Shown here: piece after piece, positions 52,221 through 60,176 of the stretch
How the letters are laid out: each line of letters starts with the position of its first letter
How positions within the stretch are numbered: position 1 is the first letter of the stretch
NCBI RefSeq assembly: GCF_000718015.1
Contig: NZ_JODY01000022.1
Coordinates: 83,828 to 147,827, forward strand
Reading direction: 5' to 3'
Source of the DNA: Streptomyces catenulae
GTDB lineage: Bacteria; Actinomycetota; Actinomycetes; Streptomycetales; Streptomycetaceae
DNA: 64,000 nucleotides
Notes under the pieces: model-generated
Seen by the model: the letters and a program-made list of their open reading frames with translations, nothing else
Told to the model about the DNA's origin: nothing
The model's database searches: none
Made by a program: the position numbers and the translations under genes

Positions 52221-53240
52221 CTACGGGTCCTCCGTCCGGCGTGTGGTGGCGAAGCGTTGGCGGTAGTGGGTCGGGGTGGTGCCCAGGTGGCGGGCGAAGG
52301 CGCGGCGGAGGGATTCATCGGTGCCCAGACCGCTGTGGCGGGCGGCGGCGGTGACGCTGTGGCCGTCGAGGAGGAGTTGCCGGGCGCGGTCGAGGCGGAC
52401 GCGTTCGACCCAGCGGGCCGGGGTGGTGTCCAGGGTGGCGCGGAAGCGGCGGGTCAGCTGACGCGGGCTGACCGCCGCGGCGGCGGCGAGCGCCGGGAGG
52501 CTGTGGTCGGCGGCCGGATCGGCGAGAACGGACTCCAGGACCGGGCGGAGCAGATCGCCGCGGACCGGCGGGGTGTCGAGCGCCGCGGAGAACTGCGACT
52601 GGCCGCCCGGCCGGTGCAGGAAAACCACCATCTCCCGGGCGATGGCGCGAGCCACCTCCGCGCCGTGGTCCTCCTCCACCAGCGCGAGGGTCAGATCGAT
52701 GCCCGCGCTGATGCCCGCCGAGGTGACGTACCGGCCGTCGCGGAGGTGGAGCGCGTCCGGCTCGACGCGGACCCGCGGGTGGCGGCGGGCGAAGGCGGCG
52801 GCGTGCCGCCAGTGGGTGGTGGCGCGGCGGCCGTCCAGCAGGCCCAGACCGGCGAGGACGAAGGCGCCGGTGCAGACGGAGGCGATGCGGGCCGCCCCCG
52901 GGGCGAGCGCGCGGACAGTCGTCAGGAGGGCGTCGTCGGGCGGCTCCTCGACGAGGCGGTCGCCGCCCGCGACCAGCACGGTGTGGACCGGCCCGGCCTC
53001 CTGTGCCGTGACGGTGCCGGTCAGCGCCGGTCCGGCGGCGGTGGTGACCGGGCCGCCGCCGGGCGCGACCAGCACCATGTCGTACGGGTACCCGAGGCGG
53101 CCCGCCTGGTGGAGTACCTCCGACGGGCCACTGACGTCGAGGAGGGTCACCCCGTCGAAGACGACGCACGCCACCCGGAGCGGTGCGGCCGCACCCCGGC
53201 GGGATGTCCGAATCTGTGGTTCATCCGACCGTGAGGACAT
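52221..53240 (-). CDS. GlxA-family AraC-type transcriptional regulator (DJ-1/PfpI sensor domain)
   Basis: This 339-aa protein has an N-terminal DJ-1/PfpI (GATase-1-like) domain: VACVVFDGVTLLDVSGPSEV, and IASVCTGAFVLAGLGLLDGRR with the nucleophile-elbow Cys. The C-terminal AraC helix-turn-helix pair (PALAAAAAVSPRQLTRRFRA and SVTAAARHSGLGTDESLRRAF) follows. This is the GlxA/CdhR type. Here the Cys is present but need not be catalytic. It is divergent from an HD-domain hydrolase gene that it probably regulates. ATG at 53238-53240 follows a TACCCT -10 by 6 nt. Confidence 0.92.
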   Translation of the reverse strand: MSSRSDEPQIRTSRRGAAAPLRVACVVFDGVTLLDVSGPSEVLHQAGRLGYPYDMVLVAPGGGPVTTAAGPALTGTVTAQEAGPVHTVLVAGGDRLVEEPPDDALLTTVRALAPGAARIASVCTGAFVLAGLGLLDGRRATTHWRHAAAFARRHPRVRVEPDALHLRDGRYVTSAGISAGIDLTLALVEEDHGAEVARAIAREMVVFLHRPGGQSQFSAALDTPPVRGDLLRPVLESVLADPAADHSLPALAAAAAVSPRQLTRRFRATLDTTPARWVERVRLDRARQLLLDGHSVTAAARHSGLGTDESLRRAFARHLGTTPTHYRQRFATTRRTEDP

Positions 53241-53246
53241 GGCACC

Positions 53247-53252
53247 AGGGTA
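53247..53252 (-). promoter_or_regulatory. -10 element of a probable leaderless promoter (GlxA-type gene)
   Basis: TACCCT on the minus strand, then 6 nt, then the ATG at 53240. No Shine-Dalgarno sequence is present. Confidence 0.45.
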
Positions 53253-53296
53253 GGGAGCGGGGCGAATCTGGGGGAAGCGGAAGAGAGGACGCAGCC

Positions 53297-53935
53297 ATGA
53301 GCACATCGATCGCAGGGGTACGGATCCCGGACAGCGCGCTGGCGCGGGAGGCCACCGAGCTGGTGCGGGAGGCGGCGACGCCGCTGGTCTTCGACCATTC
53401 GCGGCGGGTGTTCCTCTGGGGCACACTGCGCGGCCGGGAGCAGGGGCTGACGGTCGACCCGGAGCTGCTGTACGTCGGGGCGATGTTCCACGATCTGGGG
53501 CTGACCGCGCGCCACCGCCGGACCGACCAGCGCTTCGAGATCGACGGCGCCGACGAGGCCCGCCGGTTCCTGCACGCCCACGGCATCACCGGCGAACCGG
53601 CCGACCGGGTCTGGACCGCCATCGCACTGCACACCACGCCCGAGATCCCGCTCCACATGGCGCCGGAGATCGCGCTGGTCACCCGGGGTGTGGAGCTGGA
53701 CGTCCTGGGCATCGGCTACCACGCCGTATCGGACGAGGAGCGGGCCGCGGTGGTCGCGGCGCACCCCCGGCCGGACTTCAAGAACGGCATCCTCGCGGCG
53801 TTCACCGAGGGCATCAAGGACCGTCCGGAGACCACGTTCGGCAATGTGAAGGCGGATGTGCTGGCGCACTACGTGCCCGGGTTCGTGCGCGGGGACTTCG
53901 TCGAGGTGATCAAGGGCTCCGACTGGCCGGAGTGA
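53297..53935 (+). CDS. HD-domain hydrolase
   Basis: This 212-aa protein has an HD-type metal-binding pattern: FDHSRRVFLWG, YVGAMFHDLGLTARH (HD doublet), IALHTTPEI, with a later Asp. It would hydrolyse a phosphate ester, a nucleotide or a related small molecule in the cytoplasm; some relatives are cyanamide hydratase-like. GAGAGGAC lies before ATG at 53297. It is divergent from the GlxA-type regulator, which likely controls it. The substrate is unknown. Confidence 0.85.
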   Translation: MSTSIAGVRIPDSALAREATELVREAATPLVFDHSRRVFLWGTLRGREQGLTVDPELLYVGAMFHDLGLTARHRRTDQRFEIDGADEARRFLHAHGITGEPADRVWTAIALHTTPEIPLHMAPEIALVTRGVELDVLGIGYHAVSDEERAAVVAAHPRPDFKNGILAAFTEGIKDRPETTFGNVKADVLAHYVPGFVRGDFVEVIKGSDWPE

Positions 53936-53962
53936 GCCCGCACCGCCCGGCTCCCCCGGCCC

Positions 53963-53994
53963 GGCGCCCCGCCCGGGCCGACCGGGCGGGCGCC
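53963..53994. terminator. Bidirectional terminator hairpin
   Basis: A 13-14 bp GC-rich stem with one bulged base (53963-53976 with 53982-53994, 5-nt loop) lies between the convergent HD and kinase genes. Confidence 0.7.
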
Positions 53995-53996
53995 GC

Positions 53997-56036
53997 TCAG
54001 CTCCCCCCGTTGATCTCCGCCCGCTCCACCGCGCACTCCGTCATGTCCCACTTGCCGAGGATCTTCCCGTAGGTGCCGTCCTCGATGAGCCGGTCCAGGG
54101 AGACGCGGACGGCGTCGCGGAGGTCCGGTTGGGACTTGGCGACGGCGATGCCGAGGGGGCGCGGGGCGATCTGTCCGCCGGTGGTGACGAGGGCGGTGTG
54201 GACGACGAGGGCACGGACCGCGGCGGGGTACTCGTCGAGGCAGGCGTCGGAGCCGCCCTTGAGGACGTCGGTGTACGCCTCCTCCGCCGTGGCGAACGTA
54301 CGGACCTTCGGCTTCCGGGGGCCGAGTCCGGCGAGATGCTCGCGGGCGGCCGAGCCCTGCTGCACGGCGACCACCTTGCCGGTCAGATCGTCGAGCCCCT
54401 TGACCGTCGCGCGGGCGGCGCGGGGGACAACGAGGGCGAAGCCGGAGCGGAGGTAGTCGACGAGGTCGACGCCGCTGGGCGCGGCGTGGGGGCCCCGCTG
54501 CCGGTCCTCGGTGTCGGCGAGGGCGGAGATCACCAGGTCGTAGCGGCCCGAGGCGAGCCCGGGCAGCAGCGCGCCGAAGGAACCGTTCGAGATCTTGACC
54601 TCGATGCCCAGATCGCGCCCGAGGGCGCGTGCCAGCTCGATGTCGAGCCCGGCGGGCCTGCCCTCCTTGACGAACCCCATCGGCGCGTAGCTGAGGTCGG
54701 AGCCGACGACGAGCCGCCCCCGGTCACGGATCCCGGCCGGCAGCCCGGCCCTCGGGGAGCGGCCGGACGACGGCTTCCGGCCGGGCGGGGTGGCGCCGAC
54801 GGACGGATCCCGGCCCGCCTCCCCCGCGGGCCACAGGAACCAGGTCAGGGCGCCGACACCGACGGCCGACAGCCCGGCCAGCGCACCGCGGCGGGTACGG
54901 CCACCGCCACCGGGGCGCCCACCGGGAGCCGTCTCGCCCGTCTGCCCCGTGTCCCCCGTCTCCCCCGGGGGCGGCATGACCGGCGCCGGACCGTACCGGC
55001 CCTGCGGGGGCGTCGGGGCAGCGGCCGGAACCGCGGCGGGCGCGGTGGGGAGCGCGTGGGGCGGGGCGGCGGCGCCCCAGGGGGCGGCGGGTGGTGTGGC
55101 GGCCCCGGGGGCGAGCGGGTTCGGGGTGCGGTCCGTACCGTCCGGCCCCGGCCGCCGGGGGTCGCGCAACCGGTCGGAGAGGCTGCGGAGTTGCGCCGTG
55201 ACCGGCTCCGGGAGCCAGTTCCCGTACGGGCCGGGGGCGCCGACGCGCGCCGCGAGGTCCGCCACCGCGGGCCGCCGCTCCGGCTCCTTCACCAGACAGG
55301 CCGAGGCCAACGCCCGCAGGGATTCGGGGAGTCCGTCGAGCCGGGGCTGTTCGTGGACGGTGCGGTACATCAGGATCTGCGGTTCGGCGCTCCCGTACGG
55401 GCCGCTGCCGGTCGCCGCGTGGACGAGGACGCCGCCGAGGGCGAAGACATCGGCGGCGCCGGTGATCTCGCCGCCGGAGAGGGTGAGTTGCTCGGGCGCC
55501 ATGAAGCCCGGCGTGCCGAGGGCGGCGCCGGTGGCGGTCAGGGCGGTGTCGGTGGCGGAGTGGGCGATACCGAAGTCGATGACCCGCGGCCCGTCGGCGG
55601 TGAGCAGGATGTTCGACGGCTTGAGGTCCCGGTGGACCAGCCCCTGCGCATGGACCGCGGCGAGCGCCTGGAGCAGCCCGGCGGTCAGCGCCCGCACGGT
55701 GGGCACCGGCAGCGGCCCGGTGTCGTGCACGGCGTCGCTGAGCGAGACACCCGGTACGTACTCCGTCGCCATCCAGGGGATCTCGTCGTGCGGCGCCGCG
55801 TCGACGACCGGCGCCACGAACGCCCCGCCGACCTGCCGCGCCGCCGCCACCTCCCGCGCGAACCGCTTCCGGAACCCGCGGTCGTCGGCGAGTTCGGCCC
55901 GCGCGGTCTTCACCGCCACGGTCCGCCCGTCCGCCCCGCGCCCCAGATAGACCCGCCCCATCCCGCCGCCCCCGAGCAGCCCGACCATCCGGAACGGCCC
56001 GATCTGCCGCGGATCCCCCATACCCAGCGGCCGCAC
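53997..56036 (-). CDS. Ser/Thr protein kinase fused to a solute-binding (SBP_bac_3) domain
   Basis: This 679-aa receptor kinase has a Hanks-type kinase domain (residues 12-270): GLLGGGGMGRV, catalytic Lys43, HRDLKPSN (135-142), DFG (154-156) and PEQL. A Pro/Ala/Gly-rich stretch leads to one membrane segment (about 385-403). The extracellular domain (436-670) resembles type 3 solute-binding proteins of ABC importers (LVVGSDLSYAPMGFVKEGRPAGLD, and LDDLTGKVVAVQQGSAARE). It would sense an amino acid-like ligand outside and phosphorylate cytoplasmic targets. The GTG start has AGGGGG 5 nt upstream. Confidence 0.9.
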   Translation of the reverse strand: MRPLGMGDPRQIGPFRMVGLLGGGGMGRVYLGRGADGRTVAVKTARAELADDRGFRKRFAREVAAARQVGGAFVAPVVDAAPHDEIPWMATEYVPGVSLSDAVHDTGPLPVPTVRALTAGLLQALAAVHAQGLVHRDLKPSNILLTADGPRVIDFGIAHSATDTALTATGAALGTPGFMAPEQLTLSGGEITGAADVFALGGVLVHAATGSGPYGSAEPQILMYRTVHEQPRLDGLPESLRALASACLVKEPERRPAVADLAARVGAPGPYGNWLPEPVTAQLRSLSDRLRDPRRPGPDGTDRTPNPLAPGAATPPAAPWGAAAPPHALPTAPAAVPAAAPTPPQGRYGPAPVMPPPGETGDTGQTGETAPGGRPGGGGRTRRGALAGLSAVGVGALTWFLWPAGEAGRDPSVGATPPGRKPSSGRSPRAGLPAGIRDRGRLVVGSDLSYAPMGFVKEGRPAGLDIELARALGRDLGIEVKISNGSFGALLPGLASGRYDLVISALADTEDRQRGPHAAPSGVDLVDYLRSGFALVVPRAARATVKGLDDLTGKVVAVQQGSAAREHLAGLGPRKPKVRTFATAEEAYTDVLKGGSDACLDEYPAAVRALVVHTALVTTGGQIAPRPLGIAVAKSQPDLRDAVRVSLDRLIEDGTYGKILGKWDMTECAVERAEINGGS

Positions 56037-56107
56037 CGCTTCCCCCTACCTGTGGCGTCAGTTGCGTAGGCAGTATCGCGGACGGGGTGGGGCGGGGGCA
56101 CACGGGA

Positions 56108-56137
56108 ACGGGCCCCACCGCGATCGGTGGGGCCCGT
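56108..56137 (-). terminator. Terminator of the TIR operon
   Basis: A perfect 13-bp stem (56108-56120 with 56125-56137) with loop CGAT lies 17 nt after the operon's last stop codon. Confidence 0.8.
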
Positions 56138-56154
56138 CAACTGCCGTGGCGCGG

Positions 56155-58212
56155 TCAGCCGAAGCCGGGGGTGTGCGGGTCCCGCGGCCCGCCCTCGTGG
56201 GGAGGCTCGGGCCGGTCCGCGGCTTCCGGGGTGTCCTGGCTGTCGGCGTCCGCGGGCGGCATGGCCCAGACGCGGCGGGGCGCGGCGGGCGGTTCGGCCG
56301 GAGGCGCCGCCGGTCCGCCGTCGGCCGGTTCGGACCGGTCGCCCCACCACAGGGGGTTCCCGGACGGCGGAGTGCCGTTCATGGGCGGGGCGGCGTCGGC
56401 TTCCGGGGTGTGCCCGGTCACCACCGTGCCGTTCGGCGGCGGCGCGTATCCGCCGTCCGGGGACTGCTCCGGCGGCATTCCGTAGCCGCGCCGGGGGTCG
56501 TGGTCCGCGGGGCGGGGGTCGCCCGGCCGGTCGGGGGCGTCGAACGGGGACGGTTGCGGGGCCGGGCCCTGGCCGCCGTCAGGGGTGTTCTCGGGCGCGG
56601 CGTGCGGGGTGGCCGCCCGGTCTTCGGCGGTGGGCCCGTTGTCGGCGCCGTACCCTCCGCCGGTGTCGGCCGGGTGGGCGTCGGCGAACCGTCCTTCGTG
56701 GGTCTCCTGCCCCGTGTACCCGTCACCGGGGCGGTCGTCGAACGGGGGCGCGGGGGCCTCCTCGGAGACGTGCCCGGGGCCCTCGGCGGCTCCCCGGTCC
56801 GGGAATCCGAAGCCGTGCGGTGTGCCGTCCGCGGGGGCGCCGGCAGCAGGGTCACCGGGGCGGCCGTCCGGCGTCCGGTCCTCGTCCGTGGGTGCGGTGG
56901 GGTGGTCGGTCCGCTGTGCGGAGGGGGCGGTGAACGGCGGCTGGGCCTCGGAGGGCGGGCAGTGACGGGCGTTGAGGCGCTCCCTGATCTGTTCCGCCTG
57001 CTCGGGCAGGCCGGCGGCCTCGGTGATGCCGGCGATGCGGTATACGTACGTATCGCGCTTCGTATCCCCTTCCTTCAGGCCGAGTTCGTCGAGCAGTTGG
57101 GAGATGCGGTCCACCACATCGAGATCCGGAGCCGCGGCGGGCGCCTCGTACGGGTGCGGCTCCCCCGATGTGCCCGCCGTGAACCGGGCCCCCTCGTCCG
57201 CGCCGCCCGGAACGGCGGAGCCCCGGCCCGGGTCGAACGGTGACTGGTCCGCCTCCGGCATGGGGGTCCGGAACGTGTACTCCGTGTCGTCGACAGTTTC
57301 CGCGTCGTCCGGCACGTACATGGCGGCCCGGTAGGACTCACGGTCCGGGTACCCGGCGACGACGTGCCGGAACGGTTCGGGGATCTCGGTGTCGTTCGCG
57401 GCGGCCGACAACTGGGCGAGCGGGCCGATCATGTTCACCGCGTCCTTGACCCGCTCGTCGTGGCGGGTCAGCCACCACACGACGGCGCTGCCGGGCGTCT
57501 TGAGCACCTCGTCGCCCAGGTAGGCGCGCCGATTGCGTTCGAAGTCGCGGTGGCGCTCCCAGTCGTCCTCCTCCTTCCGGAGTTGGGCCAGCTTCTCCAG
57601 CCGGACACGGTCGTCCTCGTCCAGGGTCAGGCTGATCCCGTCCGCGAGAACGGTGATCCGGTCCGAGGAGTCCGTACGTCGGCAGCCGATCTCGCCCTGC
57701 AGCCGGTGGTGGGCGGTCTCCCAGCGCTCGGGGGCCTCCTGGCCGACGACCGCCTGGGCCAGGGACAGCACGGTGGACTCCGCCAGGTCCGCGAGGCCGG
57801 GTTGCGCGGGACCCGCGTCACCATGGAGCGGTCGCCACCACACCGTGGCCGAGAAGACGAAGGTGTAGTCCGGACGCGCGCTGGCCAGCCGGACGCGCTC
57901 CAGCCGCCGTTCGTTGAAGGGCGGTTCGACCGGCGCCGTGGGTCCGGTCGCGAAGGGCGAGGCCCCGGGGCCGGTCACGAAGGACGGCGAGACGGGTTCC
58001 GCCACGGGCGACGGATCGGGGCCGTACGGGTCGGCCCGCCGCTCCGCGTCGGTGGACTGGTACACCACCAGCAGGGACAGCAGCGCCACCAGCGCCAGCG
58101 CCGGGAAGACGGTCACCCAGCCGGGCCAGCCGAGCTGCAGTCCGAGCAGGACGGGCACGGAACCGCCGAGCAGGACGAGAAGGATGGGAACGGTCTTGCT
58201 TCGGAACGTCAT
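56155..58212 (-). CDS. Membrane-anchored protein of a TIR operon, 685 aa
   Basis: Two N-terminal membrane helices (VPILLVLLGGSVPVLLGLQL and WVTVFPALALVALLSLLVVY, residues about 8-52) precede a large soluble part. Residues about 95-330 look folded (FVFSATVWWRPLHGDAGP, ISLTLDEDDRVRLEKLAQL, DEVLKTPGSAVVWWLTRHDERV), with two WW-containing strands. The last 300 residues are Pro/Gly/Asp-rich and probably disordered. I do not recognise a domain. Start: ATG at 58210-58212 with a 4-bp overlap into the upstream gene, so all three genes of the operon are translated together. Confidence 0.75.
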   Translation of the reverse strand: MTFRSKTVPILLVLLGGSVPVLLGLQLGWPGWVTVFPALALVALLSLLVVYQSTDAERRADPYGPDPSPVAEPVSPSFVTGPGASPFATGPTAPVEPPFNERRLERVRLASARPDYTFVFSATVWWRPLHGDAGPAQPGLADLAESTVLSLAQAVVGQEAPERWETAHHRLQGEIGCRRTDSSDRITVLADGISLTLDEDDRVRLEKLAQLRKEEDDWERHRDFERNRRAYLGDEVLKTPGSAVVWWLTRHDERVKDAVNMIGPLAQLSAAANDTEIPEPFRHVVAGYPDRESYRAAMYVPDDAETVDDTEYTFRTPMPEADQSPFDPGRGSAVPGGADEGARFTAGTSGEPHPYEAPAAAPDLDVVDRISQLLDELGLKEGDTKRDTYVYRIAGITEAAGLPEQAEQIRERLNARHCPPSEAQPPFTAPSAQRTDHPTAPTDEDRTPDGRPGDPAAGAPADGTPHGFGFPDRGAAEGPGHVSEEAPAPPFDDRPGDGYTGQETHEGRFADAHPADTGGGYGADNGPTAEDRAATPHAAPENTPDGGQGPAPQPSPFDAPDRPGDPRPADHDPRRGYGMPPEQSPDGGYAPPPNGTVVTGHTPEADAAPPMNGTPPSGNPLWWGDRSEPADGGPAAPPAEPPAAPRRVWAMPPADADSQDTPEAADRPEPPHEGGPRDPHTPGFG

Positions 58213-60176
58213 CGGGGTTCTCCCTGGGAGGCGCCGGGGCGATCGGTCGTGAAGTCCAGGCCCTGCGCGGCGTCGATCTTCTGTCGGATCCCGGCGGCGA
58301 TCGTCTGCCGGGCTGCGCGGTCGCGCGGCGTCGGAGCGGCCGCGGTCCAGTCGCAGGTCATGACGTAGAGGTGGTTCAGGACGCCCGGATCGCCGTCGGC
58401 CGCGCGTATCAGGGCGTCCGGCGCACGGTGCCAGTCCCGCCGCTCGTGCACCGCCGTGAAGAGCGCGAACGCCAGCGGCTTCCAGACCGCCGGGGAATCG
58501 GAGCGGGCCAGCACCGCCCGCCAGGCGTCCCGGAGGGACGTCCTGTACGGGCAGAAGCCGAGCCGGGCGGGGTCGATCAGGTCGCGCAGCAGCCGGAACT
58601 TCCGCTTCTCGTCGCCCCGCCGCACGGTCAGCAACCGCTCGACGAGGCGCGCGTGGAGGCGGCGGCTGCCGCGCACCAGGCCCAGGAGGTCGTCCCACGC
58701 CACATCGGCCTCCTCGCCGGGACGGAGCGCCAGATGGTGCAGGCGTACCAGTGCCTGGTCGGGGTGGGTGGCGGCGAGGGTCTGTCGGCAGACGCGGGTC
58801 ACGACGCGGGCGAGGGCGACGCTGAGGTGGGGGCCCGTCACCCACTGGTAGATCCGGTAGCGGATACGGGCGGCGTGCCGTGAGTGGCCCAGACCCTGTT
58901 CGAGGAGGGCGGCGGCCTCCGCCTCCATTCCGTCGGAGACGGTCCACTCCTCGACCACGGACCAGAGGTCGTGGGGACGGTCGACGACGAGGCACTGTTC
59001 GGCGAAGCGCGCCGCCAGGCGTTCCCGGTCGCGTCCGGTGAGGCCGGGGAACCGGGCCACCTTCACCACCCAGTTCCTCAACTCCTGCCGCAGATCGGGA
59101 TAGTTGACCCAGAAGTGCAGGCGCACCGCCCCGTCGTAGGCGAGCTTCGCGAAGCGCACCCGGCCGTCCTCCTCCCGCCGGACCCCCAGGGCGTCCAGCC
59201 GCTCGCCGAGCCCGGGCCGGGCGAGCAGCGGAGTCCCTTCGTCCTCGTGGCCGAGCCCCCGGAGGAGTTCGGCCGCGCCCTGGTGCACGGCGTCGGCGGG
59301 GACGTCGCTGAGCATGGCGGCGGAGAGCAGCAGAGCCCGTTCCGGTACGTGTTGGAGCTTCTGCACCTGCTCGGTCACCTCTTCCGGCCGCCTGGTGACC
59401 GCGGCGAGCGCCTCGGCGCACCAGCCGGGGAAGCTGCCCTTGCGCCCGGCCCGTTCGCGGGCGCGCCGCACCAGGTCCGCGAAGTCGAAGATCTCCCGCA
59501 TCGACGACTCATGGACCAGATGCTTGAGCTTCGGTGTCTCCAGGCTCCGCCGCTCGACGTCGATGCCGTTCCGCCGGAGATGCAGGGCGAGAGCCCGCAC
59601 CCCGTCAGGGCGGCCCAACTCGACGGTCAGCGAGGCCAGATCCGGGCGCAGCTGGTGCCTGAGACCGGTGGGCAGCACCACGGCCATCCACGCGCCGCGT
59701 TCCCACACCTTCTCCTGGCGGACGACCAGGCGTTGCTGGGCGTCCCGGTAGGAGTCGTCGGAGGTGGCGGAGAGGTCGAGCAGGAAGCGGTCCCCCCGGG
59801 CGATGTCGGGGACGTCCTCGTCCCCCTCCTGTCCGGCGGGCAGTTCCTCGAACGGGCTGTCCGGGGTGCCCAGCCGGTGGAGCAGCACGGTGGCCGCGGT
59901 CCGCAGCCCGACGCCCTCCGGGCCGTCCAGCAGGACGGTGCTTCCCGGTTTGGCCAGCCGGTCGACGGCTCCCCCGAAACCGGCCGGTGGGGCGAACCGC
60001 CGGCTCAGCCAGGCGCGGTGTTCCCGGGCGACCGTCAGCGGGTCTTTGGGAGCTTCCCCCGCCTGTGCCGGGCCGCCGCCGAGGGGCGCGTAGAAATGGT
60101 TGTGCTGATCGCCGGGCGCCGCCTGGACCGGACCCAGTGATTCCCTGATCCAGGTGGCGCTGTCCCCCTCGCTCAC
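58209..60176 (-). CDS. Large protein with a degenerate P-loop, middle gene of a TIR operon, 655 aa
   Basis: The N-terminus carries LGPVQAAPGDQHNHFYAPLG (residues 14-33). Next is a degenerate Walker A, LLDGPEGVGLRTAATVLLHRLG, in which the lysine of GxxxxGK[ST] is replaced (GPEGVGLRT, near 82-90), so nucleotide hydrolysis is doubtful. The rest, residues 110-650, is helix-rich with many Arg/Leu repeats, resembling the ARM of a STAND NTPase or adaptor. It is a plausible NLR-like partner of the TIR protein. GTG at 60174-60176 overlaps the TIR stop by 4 bp. Confidence 0.75.
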   Translation of the reverse strand: MSEGDSATWIRESLGPVQAAPGDQHNHFYAPLGGGPAQAGEAPKDPLTVAREHRAWLSRRFAPPAGFGGAVDRLAKPGSTVLLDGPEGVGLRTAATVLLHRLGTPDSPFEELPAGQEGDEDVPDIARGDRFLLDLSATSDDSYRDAQQRLVVRQEKVWERGAWMAVVLPTGLRHQLRPDLASLTVELGRPDGVRALALHLRRNGIDVERRSLETPKLKHLVHESSMREIFDFADLVRRARERAGRKGSFPGWCAEALAAVTRRPEEVTEQVQKLQHVPERALLLSAAMLSDVPADAVHQGAAELLRGLGHEDEGTPLLARPGLGERLDALGVRREEDGRVRFAKLAYDGAVRLHFWVNYPDLRQELRNWVVKVARFPGLTGRDRERLAARFAEQCLVVDRPHDLWSVVEEWTVSDGMEAEAAALLEQGLGHSRHAARIRYRIYQWVTGPHLSVALARVVTRVCRQTLAATHPDQALVRLHHLALRPGEEADVAWDDLLGLVRGSRRLHARLVERLLTVRRGDEKRKFRLLRDLIDPARLGFCPYRTSLRDAWRAVLARSDSPAVWKPLAFALFTAVHERRDWHRAPDALIRAADGDPGVLNHLYVMTCDWTAAAPTPRDRAARQTIAAGIRQKIDAAQGLDFTTDRPGASQGEPR

